Shown here: piece by piece, positions 28,163 through 37,490 of the stretch
How the letters are laid out: each line of letters opens with the position of its first letter
Numbering within the stretch: the stretch's first letter is position 1
DNA from: a marine actinobacterium PHSC20C1
GTDB taxonomy: Bacteria > Actinomycetota > Actinomycetes > Actinomycetales > Microbacteriaceae
Length of the DNA stretch: 64,000 nt
Reading direction: 5' to 3'
NCBI GenBank assembly: GCA_000153145.1
Contig: CH672415.1
Coordinates: 548,072-612,071 of the forward strand
The notes under the pieces: model-generated
What the model saw: only the letters and a program-made list of their open reading frames with translations
Database searches by the model: none
What the model was told of the DNA's origin: nothing
Position numbers and translations under genes: made by a program

Positions 28163-28965
28163 TGAGCAATGAGCGTCGGGCAATAGTCCACACAACCAAG
28201 ACTGAACTAGCCCAGGCAGTGGCAGACCGCTTCCTCAGGAAGGTTCCGCACATAATCGCTGAATTTGATGAAGCAACCATCGTCCTCACGGGTGGATCAA
28301 TGGGCCAGGCTGTGCTCGCGGCGATCAACGATTCCCCGAAGCGCGACGCAGTTGATTGGTCTCGAGTCAATTTCTGGTGGGGCGACGAACGCTGGTTGCC
28401 CGCCGGCGACGCTGAACGTAATGATCTTCAAGCTCACATCGCACTACTCGACCACGTTCCGGTAGACCCAGCTCGTGTCCACGCCTATCCGGCGTCTAAC
28501 GCCGGATTGAGCTTGGACGACGCGGCTAGATCGTACTCGGACGAGCTGGCCAAACATGCTGCTCGGTCTGGCAAGTTTCCGAACTTCGACATTGTCTTTC
28601 TCGGCGTCGGCCCCGATGGGCACATTGCGTCGCTCTTTCCCGAGCGTGAGGGAATCCGAGAGGCCGAAGCGACCGTGATTGCTGTTCGCAATTCACCCAA
28701 ACCGCCCGATGAGCGCTTGAGCCTCACCCTCCCGGTACTCAACTCGTCAGTGCGCATCTGGGCCGTCGTAGCGGGAAGTGACAAGGCCTCGGCGCTGGGT
28801 CTCACGCTCGCCGGAGCTAGCTACAACGAAGTCCCGGCAGCAGGTTTGGAAGGCCGGCGAAAGACTCTGTTTTTTGTCGACTCAGACGCTGCCGCTCAAG
28901 TACCTGACGCCCTCATCGATCCTGGGGAGTTCTGGACGAGCGCTGATTCCACGGACGAGCACTAG
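28162..28965 (+). CDS. pgl: 6-phosphogluconolactonase
   Basis: A 267-residue lactonase of the DevB/SOL type which hydrolyses the product of Zwf. GGSMGQAV near 38-45, the WGDER motif and the GPDGHIASLFP segment mark the sugar-phosphate pocket. The GTG shares one base with the opcA stop. It is the last gene of the operon and is followed by a strong hairpin. gnd, the next enzyme, is not in the window. Confidence 0.93.
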   Translation: MSNERRAIVHTTKTELAQAVADRFLRKVPHIIAEFDEATIVLTGGSMGQAVLAAINDSPKRDAVDWSRVNFWWGDERWLPAGDAERNDLQAHIALLDHVPVDPARVHAYPASNAGLSLDDAARSYSDELAKHAARSGKFPNFDIVFLGVGPDGHIASLFPEREGIREAEATVIAVRNSPKPPDERLSLTLPVLNSSVRIWAVVAGSDKASALGLTLAGASYNEVPAAGLEGRRKTLFFVDSDAAAQVPDALIDPGEFWTSADSTDEH

Positions 28966-28979
28966 CCCTCGTTAGCGGC

Positions 28980-29016
28980 GTAAGGGGCCCCAACCGATTC
29001 GGTTGGGGCCCCTTAC
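28980..29016. terminator. Bidirectional terminator between pgl and rbpA
   Basis: A perfect 17-bp inverted repeat (28980-28996 with 29000-29016, three-base loop) rich in GC. It is followed on the plus strand by ATTT. It separates the convergent pentose phosphate and glycolytic operons. Confidence 0.85.
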
Positions 29017-29070
29017 ATTTAACGCTAAGAATTGCGGGAAAAGATCTGGGCTAACGCCGCAGAGGGTCCG

Positions 29071-29433
29071 TTAGGAGCTCACTGTTCCCCGACGAGTGCG
29101 CAGCTGGACGAGCGCCTCTTCTAGAAGCTCAGAAGCTTCCTCATCGCTCCGACGTTCCTTTACGTAAGCGAGGTGAGTTTTGTATGGCTCAAGTTTTGCT
29201 ACGGAGGGAGGATTTTCTTTATCGCGGCCAGCGGGTAGCCCCGTTGACGGAGAGTCGATCGTTTCAGGAATCTCCTCGTCGGGAAGAGTCGCCGAAAAAG
29301 AACGCACGGTCTCGTTGCCTTGCGCATCCCAGTATGAAACCTGAATGCGTTCGGCGTGGAAACCACGATCTTGTTCACCCATGGGACCTGCGCCAACGCG
29401 CGATCCGCGAATTGCACTACCGCCTGATGCCAC
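29071..29433 (-). CDS. rbpA: RNA polymerase-binding protein RbpA
   Basis: A 120-residue RbpA, an actinobacteria-specific factor that binds group 1/2 sigma factors and stabilises the open complex. The N-terminal GSRVGAGPMGEQDRG and the C-terminal sigma-interaction domain (PYKTHLAYVKERRS onward) are conserved. The core contains no cysteines, so it is the non-zinc form. The GTG has AAGGAA four bases upstream. It follows secG by 32 bases and closes the gap operon. Confidence 0.92.
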   Translation of the reverse strand: MASGGSAIRGSRVGAGPMGEQDRGFHAERIQVSYWDAQGNETVRSFSATLPDEEIPETIDSPSTGLPAGRDKENPPSVAKLEPYKTHLAYVKERRSDEEASELLEEALVQLRTRRGTVSS

Positions 29434-29465
29434 TGTGTTCCTTTGTTTGCTGAGGCTGGAGGTTC

Positions 29466-29714
29466 TTAAGCGCCGTCAAACTTGGTGATGAGTCCAAGAA
29501 CGACGATGCAGCTGATCCACACGACTCCGAGGATCACGGTGATGCGATTCAAGTTGCGCTCGGCAACTCCCGATGCACCGAGGTTGGATGTTACTCCCCC
29601 ACCGAACATATCGGAGAGACCTCCACCGCGACCGCGGTGAAGAAGGATAAGCAGTGTGAGCAGCAAGCTCGTAATACCGAGCAAGATCTGCAACACAACC
29701 TGGAGAATTTCCAC
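29466..29714 (-). CDS. secG: Preprotein translocase subunit SecG
   Basis: An 82-residue SecG with two transmembrane helices (about 3-25 and 57-76) joined by the conserved HRGRGGGLSDMFGGG loop. It assists SecYE in protein export. The GTG at 29714 is set by AAAGG six bases upstream; an open frame to 29846 running into tpiA is not the real start. Sits between tpiA and rbpA as in most actinobacteria. Confidence 0.93.
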   Translation of the reverse strand: MEILQVVLQILLGITSLLLTLLILLHRGRGGGLSDMFGGGVTSNLGASGVAERNLNRITVILGVVWISCIVVLGLITKFDGA

Positions 29715-29760
29715 AAAGAACCTTTCGAACAGGCCGTTCAGGCCTCGAACAGTATAACGT

Positions 29761-30558
29761 CTAGGTGCCGACGTGCTTGGAAAAGCGCGAAATGCTAGCA
29801 AACTCGGCAACGTCGAGACTTGCGCCACCGACGAGAGCGCCATCAATGTTGGGCTCTCGCATCAAACTAGCAATGTTGCTGGATTTTACCGAACCGCCGT
29901 AGAGGATTCGAGTCGCGTCGGCGACTTCGTCTCCAAGCACTTCCCTGAGAGTCTCACGGAGTCGGCTGGCGACTTGTTCTGCTTGTTCCGGTGTCGCAGC
30001 CTTGCCCGACCCAATCGCCCATACTGGCTCGTAGGCAACGACGATCTCGGGTGTGCCTGTGATGCCAGCCAGTCCTGCCTTGAGTTGAGCCACGGGTACT
30101 GCACTCGGGCCATGAGCTTCAAGGTCATCTGCGGTTTCGCCGACACAGAGAACGGGTACAAGACCGTTCTTGAGTGCCGCCGCTACCTTGCGTGCGAGCT
30201 GATCGTCAGTCTCGCCATGCATTGTGCGGCGCTCTGAGTGCCCTACAAGCACATAGCGGCAATCGAGCGACGAGAGGAATGCACCAGAAATTTCACCGGT
30301 GTAGGCGCCGGATTCGTGCTCTGAAAGGTCCTGGCCGCCGAAACGGACATCAAGTTTGTCGGCAGCGATCAGAGTTTGCACTGACCGCAAGTCAGTAAAA
30401 GGCGGGAAAACTGCAACTTCGGCACCATCGGAACCAAAGTCGTGATTCGCGTCCTTGAGGGTCCACGCCAGCTTTTGCACGAATGCAATCGACTGAAGGT
30501 GGTCGAGATTCATCTTCCAGTTACCCGCAATGAGCGGGACACGCTTTAGCTTTGCCAT
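29761..30558 (-). CDS. tpiA: Triosephosphate isomerase
   Basis: A 265-residue TIM barrel interconverting dihydroxyacetone phosphate and glyceraldehyde-3-phosphate. Catalytic residues are Lys15 in GNWKMN, His107 in GHSERR and Glu177 in AYEPVW, followed by the IGSGKAAT loop. GGAGG lies before the ATG. The start overlaps the pgk stop by 13 bases. Confidence 0.97.
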   Translation of the reverse strand: MAKLKRVPLIAGNWKMNLDHLQSIAFVQKLAWTLKDANHDFGSDGAEVAVFPPFTDLRSVQTLIAADKLDVRFGGQDLSEHESGAYTGEISGAFLSSLDCRYVLVGHSERRTMHGETDDQLARKVAAALKNGLVPVLCVGETADDLEAHGPSAVPVAQLKAGLAGITGTPEIVVAYEPVWAIGSGKAATPEQAEQVASRLRETLREVLGDEVADATRILYGGSVKSSNIASLMREPNIDGALVGGASLDVAEFASISRFSKHVGT

Positions 30559-31763
30559 CCAAGTACCTCCAGTCCAGGCAGGGGCTTACCTTCGAGGAAT
30601 TCGAGGCTCGCGCCGCCGCCTGTAGAAATGTGTCCAAACTGTTCGTCGTTGAAACCTAGTGCCCGAACCGCCGCTGCGGAGTCTCCTCCGCCGACAACCC
30701 CAAAACCATCGGTTTCTGTCAGCGCCTGTGCAATCGCTTTCGTGCCTGCAGCAAAGGCTGGGAACTCAAACACACCCATCGGGCCGTTCCAGAACACAGT
30801 CTTAGATGCACGAATAACGTCTGCGAATCGAGTCGCGGTGTCGGGTCCAATGTCGAGGCCAATGCCTGCGCCCGCGAATCCGGTGCTCTCAATTGAGTCG
30901 GCAGCGGTTACCGTGTGGTCGGCGCTCGGACTGAACGACTCGGCCACAACGACGTCTGTGGGCAGAATAATCTCAACGCCAAGCTCTTTAGCCTGAGCCA
31001 AGTACTGCTTCACCGTCTCAAGTTGATCGGCCTCGAGCAGACTGGCGCCAACTTTGTGCCCCTGTGCGGCCAGAAACGTGAAAAGCATTCCGCCGCCGAC
31101 GAGGAGAGAATCTACCCGCGGCAGGAGGGAGCCGATCACGTCGAGCTTGTCTGAGACTTTCGAACCGCCGAGTACGACCGTGTATGGACGCTCAGGGGTA
31201 ACGGTCAAGCGTTCAAGAACATCAAGCTCAGTCTCGATGAGGATCCCGGCAGCACTGGGAAGAATCTTCGCCAGTTCAAAGACACTGGCCTGTTTGCGGT
31301 GAACGACACCGAAACCGTCAGAGACGAACGCGTCGCCGAAGCGAGCGAGCTTGTGTGCAAACTCTTCGCGTTCAGTCTCTGACTTGGATGTTTCGCCTGA
31401 ATTGAACCTCAGATTCTCGAGAAGCGCTACTCCACACTCTTCGAGCTCCGCAACAGCCTCCTCGGCCGCGTGGCCAACGGTGTCCTTGGCGAAGACGACA
31501 GCCTTGCCAAGAAGCTCCGAAAGCCTCTGAGCGACCGGTTCGAGGCTGTACTGTGCATCAGGTTCGCCGTTCGGGCGACCGAGATGCGAAACGATGACTA
31601 CACGTGCGCCTTCGTTGATGAGCGCGTTGAGGGTTGGTAGCGAAGCGCGTATGCGCCCGTCATCTGTGATCTGGCCGTCCTTTAGCGGGACATTGAGGTC
31701 ACAGCGGACGATGACGCGCTTTCCACGGAGATCCGGTAGCGCTGAAAGAGTTCTGAGGCTCAT
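30546..31763 (-). CDS. pgk: Phosphoglycerate kinase
   Basis: A 405-residue kinase making ATP from 1,3-bisphosphoglycerate. N-terminal VIVRCDLNVPL, the SHLGRP motif, FVSDGFGVVHR and the C-terminal GGGDSAAAV are in place. It starts 12 bases after gap and has no clear Shine-Dalgarno, so it may depend on coupling to gap translation. Confidence 0.97.
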   Translation of the reverse strand: MSLRTLSALPDLRGKRVIVRCDLNVPLKDGQITDDGRIRASLPTLNALINEGARVVIVSHLGRPNGEPDAQYSLEPVAQRLSELLGKAVVFAKDTVGHAAEEAVAELEECGVALLENLRFNSGETSKSETEREEFAHKLARFGDAFVSDGFGVVHRKQASVFELAKILPSAAGILIETELDVLERLTVTPERPYTVVLGGSKVSDKLDVIGSLLPRVDSLLVGGGMLFTFLAAQGHKVGASLLEADQLETVKQYLAQAKELGVEIILPTDVVVAESFSPSADHTVTAADSIESTGFAGAGIGLDIGPDTATRFADVIRASKTVFWNGPMGVFEFPAFAAGTKAIAQALTETDGFGVVGGGDSAAAVRALGFNDEQFGHISTGGGASLEFLEGKPLPGLEVLGWQS

Positions 31764-31775
31764 GTTCGTCGGGGG

Positions 31776-32798
<1,023 letters not shown>

Positions 32799-32820
32799 TC
32801 AGGCGTCTAGGACGCGTCGT

Positions 32821-32826
32821 ACTGTA
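32821..32826 (-). promoter_or_regulatory. Candidate -10 of the gap operon
   Basis: The minus strand reads TACAGT, giving a predicted start near 32814 and a leader of about 30 bases before gap. No clear -35. Confidence 0.3.
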
Positions 32827-32863
32827 GTGGTGGGGTGTTACTTTCAGCGGAGACAGGGCTAAA

Positions 32864-32881
32864 GCCGGGGCCTAACCCGGC
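32864..32881 (-). terminator. Candidate sodA terminator
   Basis: GCCGGG and CCCGGC pair around a six-base loop, 11 bases past the sodA stop. On the minus strand the stem is followed by TTTAG. Confidence 0.5.
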
Positions 32882-32891
32882 CACGATGCCG

Positions 32892-33518
32892 CTACGAGAG
32901 TAGCAGCAGACCGTTTGTCTTCGAGCGCGCTGCGCTGAAGCGGTCTTGTACGTTGGCCCAATCAACGATGTTCCAGAATGCCTTGACGTAGTCGGCGCGC
33001 ACGTTCTTGTAGTCGAGGTAGTACGCGTGCTCCCAGACATCGAGCATGAGTAGCGGCACAATGCCGGCGGGTAGGTTGCCCTGCTGGTCGAAGAACTGAA
33101 CGATGATGAGTCGCTCCCCGATGGAGTCCCACGCGAGCACAGCCCAGCCGGAGCCCTGTACGCCCATTGCGGTCGCAGTGAAGTGAGCTGTGAACTTATC
33201 AAACGATCCAAAGTGATCGTTGATCGCGCTCTCAAGGTCGCCAGTCGGCTTGTCGCCGCCATTGGGAGACATATTTGTCCAGAAGATGGAGTGGTTGATG
33301 TGCCCACCAAGGTTAAAAGCGAGGTCTTTCTCGAGCTTGTTGACGTTCGAGAGGTTGCCAGAGTCGCGAGCTTCAGCGAGACCAGCAATCGCAGCGTTCG
33401 CACCAGTGACGTAAGCCTGGTGGTGCTTGCTGTGGTGAAGCTCCATGATCATTGCGCTGATGCTTGGCTCCAGCGCCGAGTAGTCATACGAAAGTTCGGG
33501 AAGGGTGTATTCAGCCAT
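32892..33518 (-). CDS. sodA: Superoxide dismutase, Mn-type of the Fe/Mn family
   Basis: A 208-residue SOD that converts superoxide to peroxide and oxygen. Metal ligands are His28, His76, Asp160 and His164 (in DVWEHAYY). The outer-sphere residue at 145 is Gln (FFDQQGN); in the Mycobacterium tuberculosis iron enzyme this position is His. Together with Gly at 72 this favours manganese. ATG at 33518 follows AGGAGG by seven bases; the open frame to 33617 adds 33 residues that are not part of the protein. Confidence 0.94.
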   Translation of the reverse strand: MAEYTLPELSYDYSALEPSISAMIMELHHSKHHQAYVTGANAAIAGLAEARDSGNLSNVNKLEKDLAFNLGGHINHSIFWTNMSPNGGDKPTGDLESAINDHFGSFDKFTAHFTATAMGVQGSGWAVLAWDSIGERLIIVQFFDQQGNLPAGIVPLLMLDVWEHAYYLDYKNVRADYVKAFWNIVDWANVQDRFSAARSKTNGLLLLS

Positions 33519-33582
33519 CGGAAGTCCTCCTAGAATCCTGAGACCTGCGTCGGCTGGCAAGCGCGTGCAGGCGATTTCTTCC

Positions 33583-33588
33583 AGTCTA
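33583..33588 (-). promoter_or_regulatory. Candidate -10 of sodA
   Basis: The minus strand reads TAGACT, giving a predicted start near 33576 and a leader of about 58 bases that contains the AGGAGG site. Confidence 0.4.
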
Positions 33589-33627
33589 ACCACGTCCACC
33601 CAACACTCGTGCCGCATGGAACGAACG

Positions 33628-34608
33628 CTAAGCTTCCTCCAACTCAGCAGGCAGGTTTGCTTCAGTTCCGGCGATTCCTAGGTCGCTCGCTCGCTTATCT
33701 GCCATTGCCAAGAGGCGTCGAATTCGACCGGCTACGGCATCCTTCGTCATCGGCGGGTCAGCGTGGTGCCCGAGTTCGTCCAGGCTTGAATCGCGGTGAC
33801 TCAACCGCAATTCACCGGCGTACCTTAGATGCTTAGGTACGTCATCGCCCAAAATTTCTAGCGCTCGTTCGACTCGCGAACACGCTGCAACAGCAGCCTG
33901 TGCAGAACGTCGCAAGTTCGCGTCGTCGAAGTTGACTAGACGGTTGGCCGTAGCCCGCACTTCGCGTCGCTGACGCAGCTCATTCCAGCTAACGACCGTC
34001 GTCTCGGCACCCATAATGGTGAGCATCGCGCTAATCGCTTCACCGTCGCGAATCACGACGCGATGCACTCCGCGCACTTCACGGGCCTTAGCGGCTACCC
34101 TGAGGCGGCCAGCGGCACCCACGAGCGCCATTGCGGCCTCATTGCCAGGGCAAGTTACCTCAAGCGCGGCAGAACGACCGGGATCGGTTAGTGAGCCGGC
34201 AGCCAAGAAGGCGCCGCGCCAGACCGCTGCCAGCTCGCCACGACCACCCGTGGTTACCCGGTTGGGCAATCCGCGAATCGGGCGGCGTCGTGCATCCAAA
34301 AGCCCGGTTTGACGGGCGAGGGTCTCTCCCCCATCGAGAACGCGAACTAAAAGATTGTTCGAACGGCGGCCACCAGAGGAAGCAACGCGCGAAACTTCGG
34401 AGCGCACACCGTATAGCTCTGCAATATCGCGTCGTACACGCCGTGCGAGCAATTCAGTCTCCAGCTCGGATTCGACAGCGATTCGCCCCGAAATTACGTG
34501 CAATCCGCCCGAAAACCGCAGTATCGTCGCCAACTCAGCGGCGCGCTCGGTCGTCTTGCCCAACTGAATTCGTGCCAGTTCGTCTTTGACCTCAGCAGTT
34601 AATGCCAC
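33628..34608 (-). CDS. whiA: Sporulation/division regulator WhiA
   Basis: A 326-residue WhiA with an N-terminal LAGLIDADG-like domain and a C-terminal helix-turn-helix (about 270-310, [16 protein letters not shown] then [11 protein letters not shown]). In Streptomyces it activates division genes with WhiB; in non-sporulating actinobacteria it is also kept. GTG start, with GGAAGGAAGG seven bases upstream. It follows rapZ after 45 bases; the yvcK gene that commonly separates them is missing. Confidence 0.95.
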   Translation of the reverse strand: MALTAEVKDELARIQLGKTTERAAELATILRFSGGLHVISGRIAVESELETELLARRVRRDIAELYGVRSEVSRVASSGGRRSNNLLVRVLDGGETLARQTGLLDARRRPIRGLPNRVTTGGRGELAAVWRGAFLAAGSLTDPGRSAALEVTCPGNEAAMALVGAAGRLRVAAKAREVRGVHRVVIRDGEAISAMLTIMGAETTVVSWNELRQRREVRATANRLVNFDDANLRRSAQAAVAACSRVERALEILGDDVPKHLRYAGELRLSHRDSSLDELGHHADPPMTKDAVAGRIRRLLAMADKRASDLGIAGTEANLPAELEEA

Positions 34609-34653
34609 TAACTGGCCTTCCTTCCACGATGGCGGTGTTCATGGATGAGCAAT

Positions 34654-35529
34654 TTACTCTCGTCCGCGATCCCGATGTTTGATACTTACGGCAACTCCGG
34701 GCAGTCCGCTGAGAATAGCCGACAATTCTTCGGCGATGGCGACCGATCGGTGTTTTCCACCCGTGCAGCCGATCGCAATCGTTGCGTGTCGTTTATTCTC
34801 GCGCTGATATCCGGCGAAAACAGGTTCAAGAGCTCGCGCGTAATCTGCCACGAACTCTTGTGCTCCGGTCGCCCCAACTACATACGCGCGCACTCGCTCA
34901 TCGAGTCCGTCAAGCGCTTTAAGTTCGGGGATCCAGAAAGGATTCGGTAGGAACCTGCAGTCAGCAACCATATCGGCGTCTGCTGGCAGACCATACTTGA
35001 ATCCGAAGCTCTCAATAGTAATACGCAAACCCGCATCGGTTTCCGCCGAGAACTTTTCAATGATGGTCGTGGCGAGCTGGTGGATATTGAGATCGCTCGT
35101 ATCAATGATGATGTCGCTGCTGGCGCGAATTTCAGCCATTCGAGTGCGTTCGGCGGCTATCCCGTCGAGAGGTGTGCCGTCTTCCTGCAGCGGATGGGGC
35201 CGGCGAACCTGTTCGAAGCGGCGCACGAGGGCCGCATCTTCTGCATCCAAAAACAGGACTCGGAGCGAGGTAGACCCGCGGAGAGCTTGGATCGCCTCTT
35301 GAGCGTCAGAAAATAGTTTTCCCCCGCGCACATCGATGACGGCTGCGACGCGTGGAAGCGAATCGCCAGCGCGAAGAGCTAGGTCTACGAGCGGCAGAAG
35401 CATTTGGGGCGGCAGATTATCGACGACGTACCAGCCGAGGTCTTCTAGAGCATTTCCGACGGTGGACCGCCCCGCGCCAGACATGCCAGTCACAATGAGC
35501 ATTTCTTGCTGTTCGCTTGCGGAATTCAT
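34654..35529 (-). CDS. rapZ: RNase adapter / nucleotide-binding protein RapZ
   Basis: A 291-residue P-loop protein of the RapZ (YvcJ) family. Walker A is GMSGAGRST at 15-23 with Arg in place of Lys, which is usual in actinobacterial members. The C-terminal half has the conserved GCTGGKHRSVAIAE segment. In E. coli it steers RNase E to GlmZ; the actinobacterial role is unclear. A TAGTCT hexamer lies nine bases before the ATG, so it may have its own promoter inside the uvrA-uvrC-rapZ-whiA unit. Confidence 0.92.
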   Translation of the reverse strand: MNSASEQQEMLIVTGMSGAGRSTVGNALEDLGWYVVDNLPPQMLLPLVDLALRAGDSLPRVAAVIDVRGGKLFSDAQEAIQALRGSTSLRVLFLDAEDAALVRRFEQVRRPHPLQEDGTPLDGIAAERTRMAEIRASSDIIIDTSDLNIHQLATTIIEKFSAETDAGLRITIESFGFKYGLPADADMVADCRFLPNPFWIPELKALDGLDERVRAYVVGATGAQEFVADYARALEPVFAGYQRENKRHATIAIGCTGGKHRSVAIAEELSAILSGLPGVAVSIKHRDRGRE

Positions 35530-35538
35530 GGTCGTCTC

Positions 35539-35544
35539 AGACTA
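35539..35544 (-). promoter_or_regulatory. Candidate -10 of rapZ
   Basis: The minus strand reads TAGTCT, nine bases before the rapZ ATG, inside the short gap after uvrC's upstream neighbour order (uvrC stop side). Would give a nearly leaderless mRNA. Confidence 0.35.
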
Positions 35545-35550
35545 CCTGAG

Positions 35551-37473
35551 CTAGCGTTCGCCCAACTTCTGAATAATCGCATCGGCGGTGGAAGCCCCGA
35601 TGCCGGGCACCTCCATGATTGCTTCCGTTGACGCAGCCCTGAGGCGAACAACCGACCCGAAATGTTGAAGAAGCGCCTTTATCCGGGATGGACCTAGTCC
35701 AGGCACCGTCGCGAGGATCGACGAGACGTCCTTGGATCGTCGCTGTCTCTGATGTGTAATCGCAAAACGATGGGCTTCATCGCGAAGTCGTTGGATGAGG
35801 AACAATGCATCGCTATTGCGTGGAAGGATCACCGGAAAATCTGAATTCGGGAGCCAGATTTCTTCGAGTCGCTTTGCAATGCCAGCCAATTGGATTCCCG
35901 ATACTCCGGACTCCTCTAGCGCCCGCTGTGCGGCGGATACCTGAGGCTGGCCACCGTCAACGATGAGCAACTGCGGCGGGTATGCAAACTTCGCTGTCGG
36001 GGTCGAAACATCCCCGTCAGAGCCGGAGTCTGGCATGAGGTGGGCGGGCGCCTCGGAGGCAGGAACCGAGCTCTCTGGCACGGCGTCCCCTGCCGCGAGA
36101 TAGGCCAAACGTCGTTTGAGTACCTGATATATCGAGTCGGTGTCATCGGTTGTCGCGGCAATGTTGAATCGCCGATAGTGCTTTTTCTTGGGTAGGCCAT
36201 CTTCGAACACAACCATTGACGCCACAACGTTCGTTCCCGACAAGTGGGAAACGTCAAAACACTCCATGCGAAGAGGCGCCTCCGCCATTCCCAGTGCTTC
36301 CTGAATATCTGCCAACGCTTGGGAGCGAGCGACAAAGTCGCCGCTGCGCTTCGATTTGTAGAGCATTAGAGCGTTCTTTGCATTGGTCTCCACGGTCTGT
36401 GCCAGGGCTGCCTTTTCGCCCCTCTGAGCGACGCGGAGGCGCGTTCTGGCACCCAACCCGCGGCGCTGTGAGAGCCACTCCTCAAGCGCTGCGCTGTCCT
36501 CGGGCACAGCAGGGACAAGAATGTCGCGTGGTGGCGGGGCGTCGTCGTAAGCGTACTGAAGGACGGATTCCACGAGGCCGCCAAGATCGACATCAAGTTC
36601 CTTGTCTACGACCCAGCCTCGCACTCCTCGGATCCGACCACCGCGAACCACAAATTGCTGCACGGCTGCGGCGAGCTCGTCGTGAGCAATCCCAAAGAAG
36701 TCAGCGTCTACGTCTTCTGACAGGACTATTTGATTCTTTGCGAGAGCTGTCTCCATCGCACCAATTTGGTCACGATATCGAGCGGCGGACTCATAGTCCT
36801 GGGCAGCAGCGGCCTGTGTCATGTTTTCACGGATGGAGTTCAACATGCGGGAGTCGTTCCCCGCCATGAACGAAGCGAAATCGAGCGCAATCGACTTGTG
36901 ATCTTCGAGCGACACTCGCCCGACACACGGGGCAGCACACTTACCTATATCGCCAAGCAAGCACGGACGTCCCGTCTGTTGCGCTCGCTTGTATACCGAA
37001 GTAGAACAACTCCGCATAGGGAACGCCTTGAGCATCACGTCCACAGTGTCGCGAATAGCCCAAGCCCGAGAGTAAGGTCCGAAATATCGAGCATTCGGCA
37101 AGTTTCGGTTTCGCGTCACGAGCACACGCGGAACAGCATCCCCCATCGTGATCGCGAGATACGGATAGGACTTGTCGTCTTTGTACTGAACGTTGAAGGG
37201 TGGATCGAACTCTTTAATCCAGGTGTACTCAAGCTGCAAAGCCTCGAAGTCGTTGCCGACTATTGTCCACTCGACGTTGACTGCAGAGAGGACCATGCGG
37301 CGGGTTCGCTCGTGGAGGCTCGACAGAGGTGCGAAGTAGTTGCTGAGCCGCGATCGCAGGTTCTTCGCTTTGCCGACGTAGAGCACTCGCTTGCGCTCGT
37401 CAGTAAACCGATAGACACCCGGTTGAATAGGGATATCCCCCGAGCGAGGACGCCAACTGACGGTTTCAGCCAT
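35551..37473 (-). CDS. uvrC: Excinuclease ABC subunit C
   Basis: A 640-residue UvrC that makes both incisions around a DNA lesion. Domains in order: GIY-YIG nuclease (GVYRF at about 19-23, [13 protein letters not shown]), a cysteine cluster near 150-175, the UVR motif at about 200-235, the RNase H-like nuclease, and two helix-hairpin-helix motifs at the C-terminus ([30 protein letters not shown]). An acidic/Ser insertion near 455-480 is lineage-specific. AAGGGG lies before the ATG; uvrA ends 17 bases upstream. Confidence 0.96.
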   Translation of the reverse strand: MAETVSWRPRSGDIPIQPGVYRFTDERKRVLYVGKAKNLRSRLSNYFAPLSSLHERTRRMVLSAVNVEWTIVGNDFEALQLEYTWIKEFDPPFNVQYKDDKSYPYLAITMGDAVPRVLVTRNRNLPNARYFGPYSRAWAIRDTVDVMLKAFPMRSCSTSVYKRAQQTGRPCLLGDIGKCAAPCVGRVSLEDHKSIALDFASFMAGNDSRMLNSIRENMTQAAAAQDYESAARYRDQIGAMETALAKNQIVLSEDVDADFFGIAHDELAAAVQQFVVRGGRIRGVRGWVVDKELDVDLGGLVESVLQYAYDDAPPPRDILVPAVPEDSAALEEWLSQRRGLGARTRLRVAQRGEKAALAQTVETNAKNALMLYKSKRSGDFVARSQALADIQEALGMAEAPLRMECFDVSHLSGTNVVASMVVFEDGLPKKKHYRRFNIAATTDDTDSIYQVLKRRLAYLAAGDAVPESSVPASEAPAHLMPDSGSDGDVSTPTAKFAYPPQLLIVDGGQPQVSAAQRALEESGVSGIQLAGIAKRLEEIWLPNSDFPVILPRNSDALFLIQRLRDEAHRFAITHQRQRRSKDVSSILATVPGLGPSRIKALLQHFGSVVRLRAASTEAIMEVPGIGASTADAIIQKLGER

Positions 37474-37490
37474 CGAGGCCCCTTTCGCTA

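Noticed and set aside
34654-35529. RapZ Walker A with Arg instead of Lys as a sign of an inactive protein
   Set aside because: GAGRST is the normal form in actinobacterial members of the family, as I recall it, so it is not notable.
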